A DNA stretch of 55,461 bases from an uncultured Bacteriovoracaceae bacterium. GTDB taxonomy: Bacteria > Bdellovibrionota > Bacteriovoracia > Bacteriovoracales > Bacteriovoracaceae. Each line of letters begins with the position of its first letter. Position 1 is the stretch's first letter. The stretch covers positions 1 to 55,461 of the forward strand of contig CATLOT010000025.1 in assembly GCA_950054155.1 (NCBI GenBank), written 5' to 3'. The notes below the pieces were generated by a model. It saw only the letters and a list, made by a program, of their open reading frames with translations. It did no database searches and was not told where the DNA came from. Position numbers and translations under genes: made by a program. Positions 7,947 through 16,685 of this stretch are shown here, piece after piece.

Positions 7947-9479
7947 TTGACCCTCTTTGGAATTGATAGCTCAGAGTTCATGCCCCATGGCCATTGCGTT
8001 CTCTGGCGAGAAGAAATCCTTTGGCCCATGGTGGCAAGTGACGTTCTCATTTTCTTAAGCTATAGCGCCATTCCCTTCTCGCTCTATACTTTCTACAAGA
8101 AGAGAGAGGATATTAGTCCTAGTGTTACTCGTCTTCTTATCCTCTTTGCTCTTTTTATCCAACTTTGTGGCATCACTCACTTTATTGGAGCCTACAACTA
8201 TTGGCACGCTGAATACTTTATTGAACTCTTTTTTAAAGTTTTTACGGCCATTGTGAGCATGGCCACCGCTGCCGTTATCTTAAAGAACACAAACGTTCTT
8301 CTCGCTCTTCCCTCTCCAAAGCAGTTTGAACAGGCAAACGAAGAACTAAAGCGACTTAATGAAGGCCTTGAGGAGAAGGTTCAAGAACAAACAAAGATTA
8401 TCAATGCCCGTAAGAACTATCTCGAATCTATTTTAAATGTCCTTAATGATGGCATTTTAGAATTCTCTCCTCGAAAGAATCAAATTGGAGATGTCATTGA
8501 TTTTTCCTGTCGTGTAATAAATGAGCAAGTCCTCCAGCACACGGGTTTAAAAAAAGAACAACTCGAAACAGATAGCATTGTGAATCGAGAGTCGCCCTAT
8601 GGGGAAGTCGGTCGCTTTAGGCTCATTAGGGATATTTACCTTACAGGTCTCTCAAGAACATATGATCCAAGCCCCTTAAAATTTAATAACAGAATTTTTC
8701 GAACAACCTATACACCTAATAAGAATAATGACTCCGTTCTTCTAATCCTTTCTAATGTCACGGAAAGAGAGGAACTAAGGCTTCACTCTATATCTAACTC
8801 GCGCTTGTCGGCCCTTGGAGAACTAGCTGGTGGAGTCGCTCATGAAATAAACACTCCCCTACAAATAATATCGGGAAGTGCTCGCCAACTGGTGCGCGGT
8901 ATTGAAAATCCAACCCAGGTGCAAAAAGAAGCACGAGTTCAGATTGAAACAACGGTCAATCGCATCAGTAAGATCGTGAAAAATCTTAAGCGATTAAGCC
9001 AGGGTGATCTCGATGATATCTATGAACTCGACTTACAGGCCTTTCTCAAAGAAATAAGTGACTTTGTCAGTGAAAGAATAAGAACCAATGATATAAGCTT
9101 TAAAGAGTCTTTTCTTGAAGGCAGGGCTCACTTTATTAAGGCCAATGAAATCGCTCTCTCTCAAATCGTCATCAATCTTATCAATAATGCGGTCGACGCC
9201 TTAAGAGAAGAGCAAAATAAGGAAGGCAAGGAGATAGAGATCTCCATCCTTGATGAGGGTGAAAAAATCATTATTGAAGTCGCTGATAATGGAGCAGGAA
9301 TACCACAATCAATAGTTGAAAAAATCTTTACCCCCCTCTTTACAACTAAGGACGTTGGAAAGGGAACGGGTCTTGGTTTAAGCTTATCAAGCCGTCTCGC
9401 CACTGGTATGAAGGCCCAATTACGCCTCAAACAAGACGAGAGAACTAAGTTTCAAGTAATTTTTAATAAAGGAGTTTAA
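7947..9479 (+). CDS. membrane histidine kinase with ethylene-receptor-like sensor domain
   Basis: The first about 115 residues form three membrane helices resembling the ETR1 ethylene-binding domain. D32, Y39, I42-P43, I71, C74 and H78 fall at the same spacing as the plant residues needed for copper and ethylene binding. A coiled coil (about 125-150) leads to a PAS-like segment (about 155-275), a HisKA domain with H299 in [13 protein letters not shown], and an ATPase domain with [17 protein letters not shown] and [11 protein letters not shown]. The start is TTG with AAAGGAT upstream. A receiver-only protein follows 2 nt later and is the probable partner. The true ligand in bacteria is unknown. 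Copper binding with ethylene or another small molecule is an inference from the residues. Confidence 0.85.
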   Translation: MTLFGIDSSEFMPHGHCVLWREEILWPMVASDVLIFLSYSAIPFSLYTFYKKREDISPSVTRLLILFALFIQLCGITHFIGAYNYWHAEYFIELFFKVFTAIVSMATAAVILKNTNVLLALPSPKQFEQANEELKRLNEGLEEKVQEQTKIINARKNYLESILNVLNDGILEFSPRKNQIGDVIDFSCRVINEQVLQHTGLKKEQLETDSIVNRESPYGEVGRFRLIRDIYLTGLSRTYDPSPLKFNNRIFRTTYTPNKNNDSVLLILSNVTEREELRLHSISNSRLSALGELAGGVAHEINTPLQIISGSARQLVRGIENPTQVQKEARVQIETTVNRISKIVKNLKRLSQGDLDDIYELDLQAFLKEISDFVSERIRTNDISFKESFLEGRAHFIKANEIALSQIVINLINNAVDALREEQNKEGKEIEISILDEGEKIIIEVADNGAGIPQSIVEKIFTPLFTTKDVGKGTGLGLSLSSRLATGMKAQLRLKQDERTKFQVIFNKGV

Positions 9480-9481
9480 GG

Positions 9482-9832
9482 ATGAATATCGTTTTTTGTG
9501 ATGATGAGGAGTCAATTCTCGAACTCTATATCTCAGAGATAGAATATGCACTGCCGGAACATAAAGTTGTTGGAATCTCCTGTCCTCTCAAAGCATTAGA
9601 TTACTGTCAAAATAACAGCGTTGATCTTCTTTTCACTGATGGACGCATGCCAAAGATGAATGGGATTGAACTTGCAAAAAATATTAAAGATATTGAAAAT
9701 GCCCCTCAAGTGATCCTCATCACTGGCTACGTAGGAACACCTGATCAGCCTCTAGAAGAAGTTGGCATTTCAAAGGTTTTTAATAAGCCCATCAATTACG
9801 ATGAGCTCATCGACTTTATTCGTCTCTATTAA
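9482..9832 (+). CDS. single-domain response regulator
   Basis: This 116-residue receiver has the acidic pocket DDEE (residues 6-9), the phosphoacceptor D53 in FTDGRMP, and K102 in FNKP, so it should be phosphorylatable. There is no output domain. It begins 2 nt after the kinase stop with a good site (AAAGGAG) and is its likely partner. The 3' end overlaps the convergent VWA lipoprotein gene by 17 nt. Confidence 0.9.
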   Translation: MNIVFCDDEESILELYISEIEYALPEHKVVGISCPLKALDYCQNNSVDLLFTDGRMPKMNGIELAKNIKDIENAPQVILITGYVGTPDQPLEEVGISKVFNKPINYDELIDFIRLY

Positions 9833-10925
9833 TCCCATCGTCAACGTCAAAGTCAATAACGAAGCGGTCATTTTCAAGGTCTTTTACGAAGCTTACGCTG
9901 TAAAAATTAATGGTATTCGTTGAAGCATCATAGTACCACTGGCCACCATCAGGCTTACTTCCACTTTTTAACTGGATACTTTCAGGATAGCTAACAGCAC
10001 CGGTATTAGGGTCATATTTTGCTTCTTGGTAGTAGACCTTAATAGTCTCCCCTTTAGGCCTTCTTTTAAGAAGAAGACTTGGAAGGCTAACAAGAGAGAC
10101 AATATCTTCGGCGATACGAGAAAGTTGGGCGCCAAAGTCAGCGATGCAAGCACTAATAGCAAAACCTTCTGAGGCATTGATAATAACGTCAAAAGGATTA
10201 CCGTCCCAATCTTGAGTAAAGTAGAGACCTCGACAATCCGTAAAAACCTTATGATCAAAGGCCCCATAAAAGCGAACCTTCTTATTACTTCCCGCAAAGC
10301 TTCTTATCCTATTTAAAAAAGTCGTTGCTTCATAATTTACACCAAAGTCTTTTTCACTTTGCTCAATTTCATCACTCACAAGAATAAAGAAGAGATGACT
10401 GCTTGAGCGAACAAAGGCCGGTTGAGAAGGAGTTGAACCCGTAAAGGTATTAAGATGCCTCTCAAGGTTGTAAAAAGAATATTCACTGGCCGAGCCACTT
10501 GTTCCAAGATCGTCAATTGCCGATTGAAACTTTCTCACAGCAAGATCAAAACTCGTGGGATCATACGAGAGGATTTGTTCACTATCAAAGGGTTTAGCAA
10601 AACCTAAGAAGGGTTCCTGGTTTTGATCCGTAGAGATTACACCAAGCTTCCATTTTAAGTAGTCTTGCTTAGCGAACTCAGTAAAAAAGAGACTCGCATT
10701 GGCCTTAATATTATCTTGAATGGATCCCATAGAACCTGAATTATCGATAATCATGACGACATCGACAGTATCGAGTTTAAGAAGATCCATAGGATAAAAG
10801 CGCTCGTCACGTTCTTGAATAGGCAGAGGGTCACTGACATAGAGATAGGCAGGATCCTTCCCTCCACAACTTGGTAAAAGCGAAAGGCCCAAAAGAAGAA
10901 GAGATTGGTATAACCTATTTTTCAT
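9816..10925 (-). CDS. VWA-domain lipoprotein, CglB-like gliding adhesin candidate
   Basis: A lipoprotein signal ends at LLPSC (C20). The von Willebrand A domain starts at about residue 54, with the MIDAS motif DNSGS at 61-65 and later FILVSDEIEQS for the remaining metal ligands. The mature part contains paired cysteines (TDCRGLYF and SACIADF). In Myxococcus the adhesin CglB is an outer-membrane lipoprotein with this kind of integrin-like domain, and this gene closes the gliding cluster, so the same role is inferred. The ATG at 10925 has AAGGTAAG upstream and overlaps the preceding stop by 11 nt. Identity with CglB needs a profile search. Confidence 0.75.
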   Translation of the reverse strand: MKNRLYQSLLLLGLSLLPSCGGKDPAYLYVSDPLPIQERDERFYPMDLLKLDTVDVVMIIDNSGSMGSIQDNIKANASLFFTEFAKQDYLKWKLGVISTDQNQEPFLGFAKPFDSEQILSYDPTSFDLAVRKFQSAIDDLGTSGSASEYSFYNLERHLNTFTGSTPSQPAFVRSSSHLFFILVSDEIEQSEKDFGVNYEATTFLNRIRSFAGSNKKVRFYGAFDHKVFTDCRGLYFTQDWDGNPFDVIINASEGFAISACIADFGAQLSRIAEDIVSLVSLPSLLLKRRPKGETIKVYYQEAKYDPNTGAVSYPESIQLKSGSKPDGGQWYYDASTNTINFYSVSFVKDLENDRFVIDFDVDDGINRDE

Positions 10926-12459
10926 AAAACTTACCTTGCATACAATTATTGGTAACCTCAGCACTCATATTGAAGAGTTCATCACTCCAGAACATTCCGT
11001 CATGAGGAAAGACCAATTCGTTGCGGCTCTTTCTGACAGTTGCCGCATCATATCTTTGCACCATATCTTCGGTTGGAAGTTGATCTTTGAGTCCCTCAGC
11101 AACAGCGTGCATACGGCTAATCAGCTCAATCCTCACAAACTTCATTTTATAGAGTGCCGAATCTAAGATTTTCTCTTTATTGCGCCACTGCCTCTTCGCT
11201 TCATCTTTCAGTTCTAAAGAAGCGTGTGCCTTCATCGTGGAGAGCCCATTTGAAAATCTTTCAATTCCCCACTCTGCTAAGGTCTTTTGCTCGGCTTCGA
11301 TACTCTTAAGTTGACTCTTTATTCTAAGAGAGTAGAAATTATCTTCGGCGAGAGGTGCCTCATCACTCTCTTTGTACTGACCAATGAGTTGAGCCCATTT
11401 CTTATTCACACTCACAAACTGGTGAATGGACTTTCTAGCGTCACTGAACTGGCAAAGCATGGTATGCCCAATGGCCGAAGCGAGATAAACTTCCGGATAG
11501 AATTGATCCTCAAAAACACCTAGTTTTAAGGTCACCAATTCCCCCATGGCCTGGCTAAAGTCTCTTTGCTGCAACAAGGACCACAAATTCTCTGTTCGTG
11601 CTTGGAGAAAGAACTCACTCGACTCAGGAATCCTCTTGTAATAGGAACTTGCGGCCTTAAAGGCACGGGCCTGATAAAGAAGACGGCCAAGAGTCAGGTA
11701 GTAAAGAGCGATCTCTTCACTCTTCTCACTCTTTTCCATCCAAGGCTCTACTACTTTTTTAATAAACTTTCCGGAAGCCCCAAGCTTTCCCTTCTTGCCA
11801 TAAGCAAGAAGAGAGGTATGCGCTAACTGAACACGAAGCTCATCATTAAGAGCGAGCTTACCAATCCACTGAACGGCGTCCTCACCACTTTTAAGTGCTT
11901 TGAACGCTTGAAGAGAAATATTAACTCGGCTGTCTTTAAAAGACTCGGTCTTTTTTAAAGACTCCCGCATACTCTTATCGAGAGTAAAACCACTGGAAAT
12001 GAGAAGTTCACTCGCCTTCTTAGCGATAACTTGGTCAAGAGCAAGACCAGTTTCGGTTTTAAGAAAGTTATTTTGTGAGGTGAAACTAATCCACTCTTTA
12101 AAGAAACTTTGGTGCAGACCTAATCTATGAAGAAGATAGAGTTCCATTGGCTTCTTAAGATCATTCACCTTCGGATCATCGAGTTTAGGGAGTGCCTTTA
12201 AGACCTCTTGATACTTCTTGGCAAAGAAGGCATCCATAACGATATTTGTCTTTGCACTAACGACTCCTTTTGCCTTCCAACGACTAAAAAGTTGAATGCG
12301 AAAAGAGTCATCTAATTTAAGGTCCTTTTGAACCGCCAATTGATTTGAAAAATCAAGTTCGGATCCTGATTCATCAAGGAGAAGATCAGTATTGGCGACC
12401 GCCATTGACATCGACAATGAAAGGCCTATGAATTTGAGTCCAGCACTAAGCTTCATCAT
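10915..12459 (-). CDS. periplasmic helical-repeat protein of the gliding cluster (Glt-like)
   Basis: The product has a signal peptide (ending near AVANTD) and then mostly alpha-helical repeats resembling TPRs, clearest around LYYLTLGRLLYQARAFKAASSYYKRIPESS. Near the C-terminus lies the aromatic and acidic motif FPHDGMFWSDELFNMSAEVTNNC, similar in character to the ends of Glt-type TPR proteins of delta-proteobacteria (from memory, not searched). It is followed by the VWA lipoprotein, which overlaps it, and preceded by the beta-barrel gene with a 2-nt gap. Role inferred: periplasmic scaffold linking motor and outer membrane. Start choice between two adjacent ATGs (12459 or 12456) is open. Confidence 0.6.
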   Translation of the reverse strand: MMKLSAGLKFIGLSLSMSMAVANTDLLLDESGSELDFSNQLAVQKDLKLDDSFRIQLFSRWKAKGVVSAKTNIVMDAFFAKKYQEVLKALPKLDDPKVNDLKKPMELYLLHRLGLHQSFFKEWISFTSQNNFLKTETGLALDQVIAKKASELLISSGFTLDKSMRESLKKTESFKDSRVNISLQAFKALKSGEDAVQWIGKLALNDELRVQLAHTSLLAYGKKGKLGASGKFIKKVVEPWMEKSEKSEEIALYYLTLGRLLYQARAFKAASSYYKRIPESSEFFLQARTENLWSLLQQRDFSQAMGELVTLKLGVFEDQFYPEVYLASAIGHTMLCQFSDARKSIHQFVSVNKKWAQLIGQYKESDEAPLAEDNFYSLRIKSQLKSIEAEQKTLAEWGIERFSNGLSTMKAHASLELKDEAKRQWRNKEKILDSALYKMKFVRIELISRMHAVAEGLKDQLPTEDMVQRYDAATVRKSRNELVFPHDGMFWSDELFNMSAEVTNNCMQGKFYEK

Positions 12460-12461
12460 GA

Positions 12462-13154
12462 CTATCCTCTATCACCTTCACCAAAGAGATAACCTATTTC
12501 CATGTATCCCATAGCATTGTGAGTAAATTCTGATCCCGTTCGTTTTTCTTGATTGTAGAATTCATTTTTCACCCCGACACGCATGCTGAAGTGATTACCG
12601 ATCCAAAAAGCGAGACCAAGGTCAGCTAATCCGTGATTAACATCACCTGAAGCAAGCTCCAATTGTCCGGCACCAAGAGAAATATATTGATCAAAGTAGA
12701 CAACAGTGTCTGACGACCAGCGAAGCTTACCGTAGATCGTATTATAGGTCGCAAAGATCTCCTGAGAGTTATAAGCAAAATCTTGATCGGGCACGATCTG
12801 TTGGTTCTCAAGTAACTTCTCACCTGTCGTTGTGAGTTTATTCGTGTAGCGGTTATAGCGCAGACCAAAAGACCATTTGCTATTGAGGTGATAACGATAA
12901 CTAAGAGCAGCTTGCTTAACATCAAGATGACTATCAGCTGTAAAGTTATACGCTCCTTGTAATGTCACCTCATGACGATTCACAAGACTCGAGTAACGGG
13001 TATTAATGATATAGAACTTATCTTTCGTTAAAACCGGCGTTACCTTATCGTCAGGCAAGAGAAGACCATCGAGTTTATTTTCAAGAGCGGTCTTCTCTTC
13101 AGCGAAAAGAGATGTTCCTAAAAGTAAGCTTAAAAAGACACATTTTAACTTCAT
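12462..13154 (-). CDS. outer-membrane beta-barrel of the gliding cluster (GltA/GltB-like)
   Basis: After a signal peptide (FLSLLLGTSLFAEE) comes a short helical linker and then about ten amphipathic strands, such as HEVTLQGAYNFTAD, KWSFGLRYNRYTNKL and NAMGYMEIGYLFGEG. The layout resembles the outer-membrane beta-barrel domain family seen in myxobacteria, to which GltA and GltB belong. The ATG is supported by AGGGA 6 nt upstream. The gene sits 8 nt after the large lipoprotein gene. It probably forms the outer-membrane part of the gliding complex (inference from context). Confidence 0.65.
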   Translation of the reverse strand: MKLKCVFLSLLLGTSLFAEEKTALENKLDGLLLPDDKVTPVLTKDKFYIINTRYSSLVNRHEVTLQGAYNFTADSHLDVKQAALSYRYHLNSKWSFGLRYNRYTNKLTTTGEKLLENQQIVPDQDFAYNSQEIFATYNTIYGKLRWSSDTVVYFDQYISLGAGQLELASGDVNHGLADLGLAFWIGNHFSMRVGVKNEFYNQEKRTGSEFTHNAMGYMEIGYLFGEGDRG

Positions 13155-13162
13155 AATTATCC

Positions 13163-15202
13163 CTAGAACTGAGCGTTAAGTAAGGTGTTAAACCAAGATT
13201 CTGCAATCCCCTCATCATCGGCACCGGCATCGAGATCGGCCCATTCCGTACCGAGAATAGAGAGCTTGCCGCCATTCTTTCTCTTACAGTTAACACCAAT
13301 TCTTAATGGATTATTCCCTGTGTCTGTAAGACCGAGAACGCCTTTACAAATTTTATCAGGCTCATCAAGGCCACCGTTAAAGATAATGGGATCGGGCGAT
13401 TCAGAAGTTGTCGAACCTTTTAGTTTCACAGCACCTTTTGGAGTTTGGAATTGCCCCGTTGTCTGAAACCTCATTTCACTTAGAGGGGGAAGATTCGGAA
13501 GTTCACTATATCTGCCGATTGCACGCAGATCATAATCCTCTTCAAGACGAGTTAAGAATTCCTCAGGAAGCTTTTGGTAAAGAGCTGAAGCGATTACGAC
13601 GTGATCAACTTCTTCAACAGCAGCGAAGATTTCTTTCTTATTAGAAGGATCAAGAAGCGTGCTCGTTGTCAGAATGATAGTATCGCGACCAGAAAGATTT
13701 CTTTTGTCGACAGTCTGTATCGCAGGATTCATAAGATCCATTTTCTGCTTGAAGCGCTCTTTATAGAAGGTGACTTCCTTATCCCTCGTCGAGTCAGCAA
13801 AAATTAGGGTCTTATTTCTATTTTCAGGGAAGACTTCGACAATGAACGACTCTGTTGAGCTAACATTGTAGTCACTTGTCGCCTTTACATTGAATTGGAA
13901 GGTTCCCGCTTTATTAAACTTCATTACAAGTTTATTTCCATTCCAACCGTCTTTCTCATAACTCACATACTCTCTCATCTCCTCAGGGAAAATCTCAACC
14001 TTCGGTTCAAGTTTGCTGTCTTCAGCATCAGTAATGGGTATTTCTCTTTCAAGAGTTTTATTAAAACCAAGGTAGACGAGTTCTCCTACCGGCCACTTCT
14101 TACGATCGATAACAGGGGGTTTTCTATCTTTTAAGAAGATTTTAATTTTCGTTTTCTGGGTTTCACAAGCTGACTCACGCCCACGATTGTCTAGCACACA
14201 GGCTTCATAAGAGATCTCTTGGACCGTGTTATTGTAGCGAGGTGGAATGTCTTTCCACAGAATGCTGAGGACACTTGAGAAAGTGGCTGGATTCTTCTTA
14301 ATCTCAGTTTTGAAGTCACCAAAATTAGGTCTATTCACACTTAAGGTCATATTAGGAGCAATCTCACGATTGAGGTCGTAAGCGGCAACTTGAAAGCCAG
14401 CATCAAGCCCTTGCTCAATCTCCTCAGGTGCCACGAGTTTTACCCCTTGGCGAACATCATCAACCTGAATACGATAATCAAATGATTTCGTATTATTTCT
14501 TGGATTGGTCGCCACAAGCTTCCCCTCGTAACGAACATAACTTCGCCCTGCCTGACGGCGGTTAACATGAAAGTAATCTGGAGTGAACTTTAAACGAAAA
14601 GTTGTCCCATCAACCTCTTCGACTTTTAAACCAGAAGGAAGATCTTTAGTCGTAAGCTTAAAAGGTCCGTCAGGAAAGTCGTCATTCTTAAAGCGAACTA
14701 TTTTTTCAAAAGTTTCATTCTCATTCACAGAAGGTGTCACACTTCTTGTATCGAGTGTAATTGGCCTTGGAGTATCGTCGACAATAAGCTTAACAGTTCT
14801 ACTGGTTCCAGCAGTATCAAGAACGGTACTATTAAGATAAATTGTCACTGGATATGTTCGACTATCAACTGTCGCATTATTTGGATCATTCGCAGCAAAG
14901 TAATCAGGCATCCAAGTGATGGTATGGTTGACTTCATCAAAGGTAGCCCCTTCAGGAAGACCCTCGACCCAAACAATCGGCTCCCCGGGTTCTTCAACAG
15001 CGACTCTAATTTTAAATGAAGACTGGAGCCCCTCTCTAAACTTAATGTCCTCAATTGGCTCGATGGCCACAGGAGGAAGTGGTTTTACCGGATCTTGTCT
15101 TTGAACGACTCGTATTTCCTGGTCAGTGGGATAAGGATCCTGATCACAGCCAACAGTTAGGCCAAGAAGAGGGAGAAGTAATAAGATTTGTAATGCTTTC
15201 AT
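13163..15202 (-). CDS. large lipoprotein with repeated Ig/cadherin-like domains
   Basis: A lipoprotein signal ends at LTVGC (C19). The body holds several beta-rich segments of about 100 residues. Two share the pattern LPEGATFDEVNHTITWMPDYF and LPSGLKVEEVDGTTFRLKFTPDYF, typical of putative-Ig/cadherin-like repeats. The last about 200 residues (from LIFADSTRDKEV) form a different alpha/beta domain with two late cysteines. I recognise no enzyme motif. The gene lies inside the gliding operon between the AgmX-like protein and the beta-barrel, so a surface or periplasmic structural role is likely. I know of no equivalent in the classical Glt set, so it may be lineage-specific. Confidence 0.6.
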   Translation of the reverse strand: MKALQILLLLPLLGLTVGCDQDPYPTDQEIRVVQRQDPVKPLPPVAIEPIEDIKFREGLQSSFKIRVAVEEPGEPIVWVEGLPEGATFDEVNHTITWMPDYFAANDPNNATVDSRTYPVTIYLNSTVLDTAGTSRTVKLIVDDTPRPITLDTRSVTPSVNENETFEKIVRFKNDDFPDGPFKLTTKDLPSGLKVEEVDGTTFRLKFTPDYFHVNRRQAGRSYVRYEGKLVATNPRNNTKSFDYRIQVDDVRQGVKLVAPEEIEQGLDAGFQVAAYDLNREIAPNMTLSVNRPNFGDFKTEIKKNPATFSSVLSILWKDIPPRYNNTVQEISYEACVLDNRGRESACETQKTKIKIFLKDRKPPVIDRKKWPVGELVYLGFNKTLEREIPITDAEDSKLEPKVEIFPEEMREYVSYEKDGWNGNKLVMKFNKAGTFQFNVKATSDYNVSSTESFIVEVFPENRNKTLIFADSTRDKEVTFYKERFKQKMDLMNPAIQTVDKRNLSGRDTIILTTSTLLDPSNKKEIFAAVEEVDHVVIASALYQKLPEEFLTRLEEDYDLRAIGRYSELPNLPPLSEMRFQTTGQFQTPKGAVKLKGSTTSESPDPIIFNGGLDEPDKICKGVLGLTDTGNNPLRIGVNCKRKNGGKLSILGTEWADLDAGADDEGIAESWFNTLLNAQF

Positions 15203-15219
15203 TTGCTATTCCTTATTTT

Positions 15220-16440
15220 CTAAGAACCCATCGGTCTAAGCATAAATGGATATTTCACTGGTACTTTTACAGCACCCTTTGGCTTTGGAAATTGCCATCC
15301 CATCATTTTCTTTTGAATACACTTAAGAACTTGAGGATCTTTTAAAGTCGCTCCCGTCACTTTGGCATAATTCAATTTCCCAGCGGGGTTAATTTCAAAA
15401 TTTGTTTGAACAAGGCCTTGAATCCCAGGCTTAACTTTAAGCCTTTCTTCATAACAACGCCTTACTTGACTCAAGTACTTGGCAATAGTGGCGTTAATTG
15501 CATATCGACTAATACCGCCCTCAAGAACCATATCAGAACTACTGACAGCAATAGCAGAAATACCAGTCCCACTTCCTGAGGCTACGAGCGTGTTGCCATA
15601 GCCGCCTTTACCACCGCCAGAGGTTCCCTTTGTCACAAGCTTACCACCTAGCCCTGCGACCCCAGTGTTTCCAACAGTCGTTTTCTTCAAACCTTTACCC
15701 AGGTTGGTAAGAACCTCACCACCACTTCCAGCGTCTCCGCCTTTACCAGCGCCGGCCGTCGCCTTTTTAAGGTCTTGAGGAACTCCACCGACAACATCTT
15801 TTACTGTCTTTGAGCCAACCATTCCAAGAAAGCCGAGATTTCTCTTTACTGCTCGCTTAGAACGCTGAGCTTTGGTTAGAGGTTTAACTTTAATATTGGG
15901 TTTAACCTCATTTCTTTGCACATTCACAGTTTTTACTTTTTTGATGATCTGTACTTTGAGAGGCTCTACAATCTTCTCTTCTTCAACTTCCTCTTCAACA
16001 GGAGTGTCCTGCATGAAGTAAATAATAGGAATCAAAAGAAAGGTAAGAAGGAAGGTTAATTCCAACACACGACTCATCCAACTCGCATTATCTTCATGAT
16101 CGACTAGTAGAGTATTTACGTAATCAGCCTGACCATTAACGAGTTTATAAGAGCCTGCTTTAGTTTCTAAGAGCCAACCACCGTCAATAGCTCGGGCTTC
16201 GCAATTATCAAGATTCTTAACTGTAAAGCCGGCCTTACTCTCCTTGTCTTCCACAAGGTCAAAGCGACAGGCCCAAGCATGCTTGGTGAAATCAAAGCCT
16301 TGCCTCTTTCTCGTGGCAACCCGCTCTTCAGCGCGTGATTGGCTAATGAAGCCAAATTGCTCGTGAAAGCCAAAATCCCCACTTACAACGTTTTTAAGAA
16401 TTTTTATGAGCTCTCCCTGCTCCGTTTCAATAGCAATCAT
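15220..16440 (-). CDS. AgmX/TonB-like envelope-spanning protein (GltG/GltJ-like)
   Basis: The N-terminal about 120 residues are cytoplasmic and carry no FHA motif I can see. One membrane helix spans about 124-143. A proline/lysine-rich and then glycine-rich periplasmic linker (about 145-310) follows. The C-terminal about 95 residues match the AgmX/PglI-type TonB-like domain: VRRCYEERLKVKPGIQG, then LNYAKVTGATLKD, then CIQKKMMGWQFPKPKG, ending VKYPF. Such proteins carry energy from the proton channel to the outer membrane in gliding. The start overlaps the preceding stop by four bases (ATGA). Confidence 0.8.
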   Translation of the reverse strand: MIAIETEQGELIKILKNVVSGDFGFHEQFGFISQSRAEERVATRKRQGFDFTKHAWACRFDLVEDKESKAGFTVKNLDNCEARAIDGGWLLETKAGSYKLVNGQADYVNTLLVDHEDNASWMSRVLELTFLLTFLLIPIIYFMQDTPVEEEVEEEKIVEPLKVQIIKKVKTVNVQRNEVKPNIKVKPLTKAQRSKRAVKRNLGFLGMVGSKTVKDVVGGVPQDLKKATAGAGKGGDAGSGGEVLTNLGKGLKKTTVGNTGVAGLGGKLVTKGTSGGGKGGYGNTLVASGSGTGISAIAVSSSDMVLEGGISRYAINATIAKYLSQVRRCYEERLKVKPGIQGLVQTNFEINPAGKLNYAKVTGATLKDPQVLKCIQKKMMGWQFPKPKGAVKVPVKYPFMLRPMGS

Positions 16441-16685
16441 TCAACTGCCTCCCCGAAATCGTCTGCCATGACGTCTAAGAAATCTTCGCGAAACTTCAAA
16501 AGTCCGCTATCTTTTTCACCAATATTACCTGTTACCACTGCCATTTCTGGCTTCTTGCGCTCACCCTCGATAAGAAGCGACTCAAAGTCAATGCGCCCTG
16601 AAGCCTTATACTTAACCTTAGGTTTCTTCTCTTGTGCGCTGACACTCAAAGAGATAATCGCCAAAATAATCAAAAGCTTATTCAT
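16437..16685 (-). CDS. small periplasmic protein of the gliding cluster
   Basis: The 82-residue protein has a signal peptide (LLIILAIISLSVSA) and a short mature part with the motif IDFESLLIEGERKKPEMAVV, an acidic and amphipathic end, and no cysteine. Its position between the TPR protein (8-nt overlap) and the AgmX-like protein (ATGA overlap), with AAGGAG before the ATG, argues it is a real subunit. It could correspond to a small Glt protein such as GltF, but that is by position only. Confidence 0.6.
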   Translation of the reverse strand: MNKLLIILAIISLSVSAQEKKPKVKYKASGRIDFESLLIEGERKKPEMAVVTGNIGEKDSGLLKFREDFLDVMADDFGEAVE

